A stretch of 5,919 nucleotides of DNA from Gammaproteobacteria bacterium (GTDB lineage: Bacteria > Pseudomonadota > Gammaproteobacteria > Granulosicoccales > Granulosicoccaceae), in contig JAGRHW010000231.1 in NCBI GenBank assembly GCA_020444765.1, positions 1 through 5,919 of the forward strand, written 5' to 3'. The notes under the pieces were generated by a model. It did not search any database. It saw nothing but the letters and a program-made list of their open reading frames with translations, and had not been told where the DNA came from. Positions 1-5,812 of the stretch are shown here, piece by piece. The first letter of the stretch is position 1; each line of letters opens with the position of its first letter. The translations under genes were made by a program, and so were the position numbers.

Positions 1-5
1 TCGCC

Positions 6-89
6 CGTCATTCCCGCGCAGGCGGGAATCCAGCTGCGGACTATCCGAGGGAGACACTGGATCCCCGGCTAAAGCGTTCGGGGATGACG
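6..89. repeat. Palindromic intergenic repeat (two hairpins within an outer inverted repeat)
   Basis: The element is bounded by CGTCATTCCC (6-15) and GGGGATGACG (80-89), which are inverted repeats matching at 9 of 10 bases. Inside lies a second inverted pair, GGGAATCCAG (24-33) and CTGGATCCCC (57-66), also 9 of 10. Each arm folds on its own: 10-17 pairs with 22-29 (8 bp, 4-nt loop), and 61-67 pairs with 79-85 (7 bp, larger loop). This is the general form of the ATTCCC...GGGAAT repeats found in many copies between genes in proteobacteria (dRS3-like or REP/MITE-like). It sits 70 bp past the stop of the last gene of the minus-strand cluster, so the hairpins could stabilise or end that transcript, although no U-tract follows. 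The fold and symmetry are seen directly; copy number and mobility are inference. Confidence 0.8.
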
Positions 90-158
90 AAGTGGTTGCA
101 TGGAGCGTGTATCTCCGCTGCCACTCCCTCCTACAAGAGGCAACATCAACCCCGCCCG

Positions 159-455
159 TTAAAAATCATCATCCAGCTTCACCCGTTTCGGCAGATTGTT
201 TTCCACCAATGAGCGCGCAAGGTCGTCCGACCGTGTCTCGAACAACGGCAGGCCGACGACATGGGCGGCTTCCAGCACGGTACCTATTGCAACCTTGGCA
301 CGTCCGCTTTCCAGTGCGCCGACGGTGTAGCGTGTAACACCGATCCGGTCACCCAGGTCTATTTGCGACATATTCGCCTCGATTCTTGCCTGGCGAATTC
401 GCTCACCGAGGTTTTCCAGAAATTTTTCCGTCTGTCTTGAAAGAATCATCGTCAT
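159..455 (-). CDS. Small XRE-family helix-turn-helix regulator, HipB-like
   Basis: A 98-residue DNA-binding protein. Almost the whole chain is one XRE/Cro-type HTH domain: LGERIRQARIEANMSQIDLG leads into DRIGVTRYTVGALESG, where the second segment holds the recognition helix, followed by the closing helices around TVLEAAHVVGL. The charged tail (LPKRVKLDDDF) resembles the ends of HipB-like antitoxins and related small regulators. The start is ambiguous. TTG at 461 would give 100 residues, but ATG at 455 overlaps the TGA of the glycosyltransferase (ATGA, 452-455) and has GGGAA 8 nt upstream, so I prefer it; ATG at 449 is also possible. The overlap implies translational coupling. No HipA kinase follows: only about 150 bp and a palindromic repeat lie downstream in the window, so it appears to be an orphan. 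The DNA-binding role is well supported; target genes and any antitoxin role are unknown. Confidence 0.88.
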   Translation of the reverse strand: MTMILSRQTEKFLENLGERIRQARIEANMSQIDLGDRIGVTRYTVGALESGRAKVAIGTVLEAAHVVGLPLFETRSDDLARSLVENNLPKRVKLDDDF

Positions 456-1531
456 GGGCAACGTTCCCGGATAAAGGCGGCGACATCGTGCAGGCCCTGT
501 TCACTGTTCACAGGCCTGACACGCGGCAAGGCAAGCAATTCATCGATACGCTGCAGCCAGCCGCCGTTGTCATAATCGGCTTCGGACAAACCGATCGCCG
601 ACATGGATTCGTCGACGAAACGCGCTAACGTGGCGGATTCACGAAAACTGTCACGGGTAATATACATCATCGGTAAGCCGGCCTGCCAGGTTTCGGCCAC
701 TGTGCTGTAACCGAGCTTGCCAATCACCGCGTCACAGGCATTCAGATAATCCGGCATATAAACCGAGGCATCGTTTTGCATCAAAAATACATTGCCGTGA
801 CGTTCAGTTTTTTTCGCACCGGTGACCAGAAACAGAACGGCCTGATTGTCGGTCAATAGGTCGAGAAAACCGGTTTCACCCTCAATCCCGCCCTGAGTCA
901 ACAAGACCAGCGCTTGCGTGCTATCGATACCGAGTGCTTCTCTAACCACGCCAGCCGGTCGCCGGGGCTGCCGGCACAAAGGCCCGACCAGCAGATCGTA
1001 GCGGCCACCAGGGTCACAAACCGGTCGGGTTTTGATTCGCCAACGGGCTGATGCAAATATCCCCGCCATCGTCTCGATGATCTCGGCATATTGTGGAAAA
1101 TCGGACAGGTAATCAGTATAGATCCAGTCCCAGGTGAAATTTTCGATCAGCAAGGCGTGTATGCCGGCCAGACCGGCGACCTTCAAACCCAATGGCGAAA
1201 TATCGCAGATGATCAGATCGGTGTGGTTTTTGTGCAGCGACGTTGCAAGCGACTCCAGTGCCTGTTCATCGAAATCCAGAAAATCGCGAATACCCTGCAA
1301 TGAACCTTCGATATCACAAAGCAAGGGGGTTTTCTGCAACAGGCCAACATCTGTTTTGCAGGGATGCACGGAGACCGGCAAAGACAGCGAGGTATAAAAA
1401 AAAGCAGCCGGCGTTTCGGTGAATATATCGATCGTCAGATCGGCATGGTCCCGGGCCAAACGCTGCATCACGGCACAGGCGCGCGCGGCATGTCCGAAGC
1501 CATGGGATGAAACAAAATAAGCGATTCTCAA
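452..1531 (-). CDS. Predicted GT-B fold glycosyltransferase (MurG/GT1-like)
   Basis: A 359-residue, probably cytoplasmic protein with no signal peptide or clear membrane segment. It opens with a beta strand and glycine-rich loop, RIAYFVSSHGFGHAAR (residues 2-17). This is close to the HGFGHA(T/A)R motif at the N-terminus of MurG/GT1-type glycosyltransferases and of the glycosyltransferase-like domain of plant L-arabinokinase. The C-terminal half has a nucleotide-sugar-binding type of signature: LLTQGG (210-215), MPDYLNACDAVIGKLGY (259-275), then STVAE and AGLPMMY (276-290). The donor and acceptor cannot be read from the sequence. The start is TTG at 1531; no ATG or GTG lies in frame upstream, and the family usually begins right at this strand. 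It follows the UbiF-like gene by 28 bp and overlaps the regulator gene by 4 bp, so it is probably cotranscribed with both. The fold assignment is fairly sure; the substrate is unknown. Confidence 0.82.
   Translation of the reverse strand: MRIAYFVSSHGFGHAARACAVMQRLARDHADLTIDIFTETPAAFFYTSLSLPVSVHPCKTDVGLLQKTPLLCDIEGSLQGIRDFLDFDEQALESLATSLHKNHTDLIICDISPLGLKVAGLAGIHALLIENFTWDWIYTDYLSDFPQYAEIIETMAGIFASARWRIKTRPVCDPGGRYDLLVGPLCRQPRRPAGVVREALGIDSTQALVLLTQGGIEGETGFLDLLTDNQAVLFLVTGAKKTERHGNVFLMQNDASVYMPDYLNACDAVIGKLGYSTVAETWQAGLPMMYITRDSFRESATLARFVDESMSAIGLSEADYDNGGWLQRIDELLALPRVRPVNSEQGLHDVAAFIRERCP
464..468 (-). promoter_or_regulatory. Ribosome binding site for the XRE-like gene
   Basis: On the minus strand GGGAA lies 8 nt before ATG 455, inside the last codons of the glycosyltransferase gene. 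The same motif would be only about 2 nt from the alternative TTG at 461, so it supports the ATG start and translational coupling through the ATGA overlap. Confidence 0.45.
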
Positions 1532-1539
1532 AACGACAG

Positions 1540-1545
1540 TCCCGG
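1540..1545 (-). promoter_or_regulatory. Ribosome binding site deciding the TTG start of the glycosyltransferase
   Basis: CCGGGA on the minus strand ends 8 nt before TTG 1531, within the 28-bp gap after the UbiF-like stop. It is a modest Shine-Dalgarno match, but the spacing is right and no other start codon is available. Confidence 0.4.
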
Positions 1546-1559
1546 TCCGGCCGACGCAC

Positions 1560-2786
1560 CTAGACCGGCAGCTTGCCCCGCGCGAGTGACGGGAGATCGC
1601 CTGCCAGTCCCATCGCGTATTTCATCGCAAGGTTTCTAACCGGGCCGACTTTATCCGCAAAATCCAGCGCGGCGCTGCGCAGCAGGCGGACCGGCAGAGG
1701 CCGCTCCTTGAACGCGTGATGAAAAACATCCATGGCGGAAATCATCAGGGTGTTGTAACCACGGCGCGCACGCTGATATTTCCTCAAGACCTTCAAGGTA
1801 CCGAAATCCTTGCCGGCGGCCTGCAAGGGTAAAACGATATCGACCAGCGCAGCGGCATCCATCAACCCGAGGTTGACGCCTTGCCCGGCCAGCGGATGAA
1901 TCGTGTGTGAGGCATCGCCGATCAACACCACACGATTTTTGACATAGGTTTCGGCGTGAGACTTGATCAGCGGAAAACTGCCGCGTTCAATGATGCTGTT
2001 GATGCCGCCGAGACGTTCCGGAAAAGTTGCCAGCATCTCCTGACGAAACGTCTCGTTATCAAGCGCCTTCAGGCGTTTGACTTCATCCTCGCTGTTATAC
2101 CAGACCATCGATGCGCGATTGCCCTTGAGCGGCAGAAACGCCTGCGGTCCGCTGGGGACGAAGCGCTGCCAGGTGATATCCTGCTGCGGCAGCTCGGTTT
2201 CAATCGTTGCGACCAGGGCATGCTGATGGTAAGGCTGTTTATCGACGGCGATATCACTGAGCCTGCGGACCGCGGAGTTGGCGCCGTCAGCGCCGACCAG
2301 CAGTTTTGCCGAAAGGGTTTTGCCGGACGCCAGTTCGAGCGAGATTCCGCTTGAGGTCTCCGCGATCGATTCGACGCTTTCCGGGCAAAGCCAGTGAATA
2401 TTATCCATGCCCTTGACGACCTCCAGCAGGGACAACTGGATAATACGGTTTTCAATGATATTGCCGAGCACCGGCTGATAGATGTCACCGCTGTCGAACA
2501 GGGTTTCGCCGCCGCCCTCGCCGTCCCACACCAGCATGCGGCGGTACGGGCAGGCGCGCTTGTCGAGCATGGCCTGCCAGGCACCGACTGCTTCGAACAT
2601 CCGCTGGGAACCGATACTGACCGCGCTGACCCGCAAGTCATAAGGCTGATCGGGCTGGAACGGCAGGGGTTCCGAAGCCTCAATGACCGCTATCGACAGC
2701 TTGCTCCGTCCCAGCGCTGCTGCCAATGTGGCGCCAACCATGCCGCCACCCACCACAATCACATCAAACTTGTTGTTCATCGACAT
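1560..2786 (-). CDS. ubiF: UbiH/UbiF/VisC-family FAD-dependent ubiquinone biosynthesis hydroxylase, UbiF-like
   Basis: A 408-residue flavoprotein monooxygenase of full family length. FAD-binding features are all present: the Rossmann GxGxxG in VVGGGMVG (11-18) with E36 closing the fold, the DG motif GADGANSAVR (165-174), and the GD motif GDASHTIHPLAGQGVNLG (290-307). Among paralogues it most resembles E. coli UbiF from memory: CPYRRMLVW, VLGNIIENRIIQ, TWQRFVPSGPQAFLPL and MVWYNS each have close UbiF counterparts, and the C-terminal KYAMGL is shared. UbiF adds the C6 hydroxyl to the methoxy-methyl-benzoquinol ring late in ubiquinone synthesis, at the membrane within the Ubi complex. UbiI, UbiH or another regioselectivity cannot be excluded from sequence alone. 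ATG 2786 and ATG 2780 are both possible starts. The gene begins 37 bp after the protease stop and lies 28 bp before the glycosyltransferase, which suggests one operon. Confidence 0.9.
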   Translation of the reverse strand: MSMNNKFDVIVVGGGMVGATLAAALGRSKLSIAVIEASEPLPFQPDQPYDLRVSAVSIGSQRMFEAVGAWQAMLDKRACPYRRMLVWDGEGGGETLFDSGDIYQPVLGNIIENRIIQLSLLEVVKGMDNIHWLCPESVESIAETSSGISLELASGKTLSAKLLVGADGANSAVRRLSDIAVDKQPYHQHALVATIETELPQQDITWQRFVPSGPQAFLPLKGNRASMVWYNSEDEVKRLKALDNETFRQEMLATFPERLGGINSIIERGSFPLIKSHAETYVKNRVVLIGDASHTIHPLAGQGVNLGLMDAAALVDIVLPLQAAGKDFGTLKVLRKYQRARRGYNTLMISAMDVFHHAFKERPLPVRLLRSAALDFADKVGPVRNLAMKYAMGLAGDLPSLARGKLPV

Positions 2787-2789
2787 CTA

Positions 2790-2793
2790 CCCT
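2790..2793 (-). promoter_or_regulatory. Ribosome binding site of the UbiF-like gene
   Basis: AGGG on the minus strand is 3 nt from ATG 2786 but 9 nt from ATG 2780. The spacing favours the second ATG, which gives 406 residues starting MNNKFDV; the catalytic protein is unaffected. Confidence 0.4.
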
Positions 2794-2823
2794 GCAGATT
2801 GATCCGAATGTCGGACGGAGGCT

Positions 2824-5628
2824 TCAGTCAGGCGGCGGGTAATCGCTGCGCTGCCAGCCGCCATCGGCCCAACTGACCTCGAAGGTCGGCCAGAAATAAT
2901 ATTCCGGTGACAGGCTGATGATATCACGTTGACCGCTCATGCTAAGCGTTGTCAGACGGGCGAATTGATCCTCTTTGATTTCCCCGATGCGGGCCAGAAA
3001 ATCATCGAGTCCGTCGACCGGCTCGCCGTTGACTTCGATAATGATACGGTTGCGGTAGAGTTTGTCCCACAAGGCGGGCGAGCCCGGTTCGGTATCAGCG
3101 ACATAAACACCGGGCACCGATAAACCCTCATACAGCGCGATGTCGCGATGCGGTTCCTGAAAAACTGCACCGGCCCAGCTGACAAAGCGTCGCGTACCCT
3201 TACCGCTCAGCACCGAAGGCTTCAGCTGGACGGCCTGTACCGAGCCGTCCTTGAGCACCTGAAGCTCAAGCTCCGGTTTCTGGCTCAGCACCTCGGCGTC
3301 GAGCAGATCCGTGACCAGTTGACCATCGACCGTCAACAGAATATCGCCGGGACTCAACACTTCTGCCGCGAACGTGCCGGGTACGGTTTGATCGACGGCC
3401 AGCACCCGGCGTTGCGCCGCATCCAGTGCGGCAAAACGCTGCAGCCACTCGTTGTCCAGCCCGAGTTCGATGGCGCTCGACAGGGATCGGTAGTCAAGCA
3501 TGGCATCGAGCGAATACCAGGCCTTGTTCTGTCGGTAGCTTTTCAGGGTTTCGTTCAACACACGAATCGGCATGGCCCATTCGGCCTCTTTGATCTCCTT
3601 GCCGTCTTCGTAGGCGAAACTCATCCAGATGGCGTGAATGACACCGTCCGCATCCATGACCGGCCCGCCGAGCGATGGCGGCATATTGGCCGCTGTGTAA
3701 ACATCCAGCGCCTGTTGCTGAAAACGCGGCAAACGCGGCGCATCCATGCCGACCGTCACCCGGTTGAGGTTGTTCAGGGCGTTGATCTGATACGTGCCGT
3801 CCTGACGGAACGCCAGCCGGTAGAGCGCGCCCGGTAATTCAGCATCGGCATCGGCGAAACGCAAGGCCGGAATCGCCACACCCTGCAGTTTTTGCGGATC
3901 GTATTTCAGCAATGCCAGATTATGCGAGGGATGGAGAAAAACCACCTCGGCTGGAATCTCATAAGAGCCGAAAAACGTTACCGTGGCCTCACCCATGCTG
4001 ATCGGTACCGTATTGCGATCAATCGAGATCAGCCCGGCTTCTGCATCGACCACCAGTCCGGTACCGGAAAAATGGCGGGAGAAGACGTTGTCCACGATAT
4101 AGGGAATATTGAAATCCACTCTGACCATCGCCGGCGCGAGGCTTTGCATCAGTGGATGATTGAACGTCGGCAACAACGGCGCGACCCCGCCGGATTCGTC
4201 CTGTTCTGCGTCGGCGACTTCCAGCGGCGCACAGGCCCAGAAACGGGTATCGTCACGACGTTCACAGGTGCGGTAGCGAAACCAGTCATTGTCCAGCTCG
4301 ATCCGCGCGAGTTCGGAGAAAAATTCCCGGCCCTGCTGAACATAGCGAATCAGCCAGTCATCGCTTGCACGCGGCGCCTGCAGCATTGTCAGCACGTCGT
4401 CCAGGTCGTTGATCGGCTGGTTGTTGATATGCGTGATCAAGGCATCTTCAGCGATACCCGCCTCCTGAAACATATATCCGGGGTTGATCAGCATCACACC
4501 GCGTTTCGGCAGATTCATGCCGCGCACGTGTTGCAGGGACATGTCCTGCAGAACCGCGTCCCCCATTTCCAGCAAACGGGCGGGGATCTGCGCGTGCAGA
4601 TCGGCCACCTTGAGCGTCAGTGTTTCGGGCCGACCCTGGCGCAGGATATCCAGCGTTGCCTGCTCACCGACCATCGCGTCAAGCGTGGTTTCCAGTGCGG
4701 CGAAATCCGGCGTGATATGCCCGTTGATCGAGACCAGGATATCGCCTTCCCGAAGCAGGCCGTCGGCGGCACCGCCGGGCAACACCTGGGTGACGAACAA
4801 CATGCCGGTGTTGGCTCCGGCGGTCTGGCGGACCGTCAGTTCGGTCTGCTCGTCCAGGCCCAGTGTGCGCAACTCACGATACGGACGATGTTCGAACAGC
4901 GTCTGCAGGGTACCGCGCGGAATCGGCTGATCGTCTTGCAGCAGGGCCAGCGCCCGTTTGGCCGGCGCCAGCGGCAGAAAGAAGCTGCTCGCGGTACGTG
5001 AATTGGCCGCGGCATTCAGCGCGACGACATCGCCATCGGCATCCACCACCGGCGAACCGGACGAACCACCGGACGTCGACGAGGCGGCCTGAAAATAAAA
5101 CGTATTGAAATCGTTGTATTCATAGCGGCCGTAGTTCGGCGCCTTACGGTCGATACGCGCGATGGTGCCGGTCAGAATCGATAGCTGCTCTCCGCCGTCA
5201 CTGCCGATCACACGAATGTTCAGCCCGGTGCGGGCTTTGTCCGGACGTAGAGAAAGTGCCTTGGGTTGCAGGTATTTGAGCTCGGCCGGATCGTAACGAA
5301 AGAAGCCGAAATCATGCACCGGGTCGCGGTACAGCGGTACGAGATCGAGTCTTTCCTGGTTCTGGAATGTGGCGGTCGCCCGCACCGGCCCGGCACCGAT
5401 CACGTGACGGTTGGTCAGGATGATGCCGTTCTCGGCATCGACGATAAAGCCGGTTGCGCCGCCGACACCCTGATCACTCTGGTCGAAATCCCGTAACTGC
5501 GACACCTGCAGGGACACAACCGAGTCCGAAACCCGCGCAATGATATCCGCCCAAGGGTCCGGCTGGGCGCCGAGCGGTAGTGAAACAAGCAGTACTGCGG
5601 GAATCAGTCGTCGAATGAATAATCGCAA
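2824..5628 (-). CDS. Exported tandem HtrA-like serine protease with PDZ domains, Nma111/DEG7-like
   Basis: A 934-residue protein made of two similar halves. A signal peptide is visible at 1-21 (R2, R6, R7, hydrophobic core 8-19, likely cleavage after PLGA), so it should act in the periplasm. The first trypsin-like domain (about 26-230) has an intact triad: H75 in LTNRHV, D106 in DPVHDFGFF and S190 in GGSSGSPV. PDZ-like modules follow at about 270-345 and 350-445. The second protease-like domain (about 490-695) is degenerate, with N539, N570 and L653 at the triad positions (DRNTV, HPSHNLALLKYDP, PPSLGGPV), followed by PDZ-like modules at about 735-805 and 815-910. The layout and many segments (LTNRHV, YRDPVHDFGF, YNDFNT, ASGGSSGSPV-like) closely match yeast Nma111 as I remember it, and the plant DEG7 layout. 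The two cysteines, C455 and C466, lie at the junction of the halves. The start is TTG 5628: a stop codon lies three codons upstream, and the next Met is at 276. It is the first gene of the minus-strand cluster. A protease or chaperone role in envelope protein quality control is inferred; substrates are unknown. Confidence 0.93.
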   Translation of the reverse strand: MRLFIRRLIPAVLLVSLPLGAQPDPWADIIARVSDSVVSLQVSQLRDFDQSDQGVGGATGFIVDAENGIILTNRHVIGAGPVRATATFQNQERLDLVPLYRDPVHDFGFFRYDPAELKYLQPKALSLRPDKARTGLNIRVIGSDGGEQLSILTGTIARIDRKAPNYGRYEYNDFNTFYFQAASSTSGGSSGSPVVDADGDVVALNAAANSRTASSFFLPLAPAKRALALLQDDQPIPRGTLQTLFEHRPYRELRTLGLDEQTELTVRQTAGANTGMLFVTQVLPGGAADGLLREGDILVSINGHITPDFAALETTLDAMVGEQATLDILRQGRPETLTLKVADLHAQIPARLLEMGDAVLQDMSLQHVRGMNLPKRGVMLINPGYMFQEAGIAEDALITHINNQPINDLDDVLTMLQAPRASDDWLIRYVQQGREFFSELARIELDNDWFRYRTCERRDDTRFWACAPLEVADAEQDESGGVAPLLPTFNHPLMQSLAPAMVRVDFNIPYIVDNVFSRHFSGTGLVVDAEAGLISIDRNTVPISMGEATVTFFGSYEIPAEVVFLHPSHNLALLKYDPQKLQGVAIPALRFADADAELPGALYRLAFRQDGTYQINALNNLNRVTVGMDAPRLPRFQQQALDVYTAANMPPSLGGPVMDADGVIHAIWMSFAYEDGKEIKEAEWAMPIRVLNETLKSYRQNKAWYSLDAMLDYRSLSSAIELGLDNEWLQRFAALDAAQRRVLAVDQTVPGTFAAEVLSPGDILLTVDGQLVTDLLDAEVLSQKPELELQVLKDGSVQAVQLKPSVLSGKGTRRFVSWAGAVFQEPHRDIALYEGLSVPGVYVADTEPGSPALWDKLYRNRIIIEVNGEPVDGLDDFLARIGEIKEDQFARLTTLSMSGQRDIISLSPEYYFWPTFEVSWADGGWQRSDYPPPD

Positions 5629-5638
5629 TGTCAGTCAG

Positions 5639-5644
5639 CCTTTT
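5639..5644 (-). promoter_or_regulatory. Weak ribosome binding site before the protease TTG start
   Basis: AAAAGG on the minus strand ends 10 nt before TTG 5628. The match is weak and the spacing slightly long, so with a TTG start low initiation efficiency is expected. The in-frame TGA at 5637-5635 rules out an earlier start except a CTG at 5634. Confidence 0.35.
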
Positions 5645-5702
5645 ATGTCGGAGATGGATCTACAGCTCTATTTGTACGCACGGTTCGTTCCGTTTATCTA
5701 GC

Positions 5703-5708
5703 AGTATA
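5703..5708 (-). promoter_or_regulatory. Candidate -10 element for the minus-strand operon
   Basis: TATACT on the minus strand matches the sigma-70 -10 consensus at 5 of 6 bases and would give a leader of roughly 65-70 nt before the protease start. No good -35 hexamer stands 16-18 bp upstream, where the sequence is GC-rich. Either the promoter is activator-dependent or the true promoter lies elsewhere. Confidence 0.4.
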
Positions 5709-5753
5709 GCCAGAGATTCCGGTCAGGCCCTCGACTCTTACAGAGCGGTATTT

Positions 5754-5782
5754 GTGACAGGCACGCACGATGCAGGTAATAT
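5754..5782 (+). promoter_or_regulatory. Candidate sigma-70 promoter for argA
   Basis: GTGACA (5754-5759, 5 of 6 to TTGACA) is followed after a 17-bp spacer by TAATAT (5777-5782, 4 of 6 to TATAAT). Transcription would start near 5789, leaving a short leader of about 24 nt before the TTG start of argA. I do not see a convincing pair of ARG boxes overlapping it. Confidence 0.45.
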
Positions 5783-5812
5783 TTATCGCTTTACAATCCG
5801 GGCAAGAACACA

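Noticed and set aside
6..89. Intrinsic terminator or CRISPR repeat
   Set aside because: The hairpins lack a following T-tract on either strand and there is no array of direct repeats with spacers; a dispersed palindromic repeat fits better.
92..337. 81-codon plus-strand open frame near the left edge
   Set aside because: It overlaps the regulator gene antisense and begins in intergenic DNA without a ribosome binding site; the product shows no domain.
2069..2683. 204-codon minus-strand frame inside the UbiF-like gene
   Set aside because: It is an alternate frame of the hydroxylase and its product is rich in S, R and A without motifs. The intact FAD motifs in the other frame explain the DNA.
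3148..3837. 229-codon plus-strand open frame opposite the second half of the protease
   Set aside because: It is antisense to conserved coding sequence, has no ribosome binding site or domain, and has low-complexity composition typical of shadow frames.
3892..5001. 369-codon open frame on the plus strand, antisense to the protease
   Set aside because: It lies wholly opposite a well-supported gene with conserved motifs. Its product is rich in Q, R and H with no recognisable domain, as expected for a shadow of a GC-rich coding strand.
5771..5800. Possible ARG box (ArgR operator) over the argA -10 region
   Set aside because: The AT-rich stretch TAATATTTAT does not show the TGAAT...ATTCA symmetry of an ARG box, so I do not call an operator.
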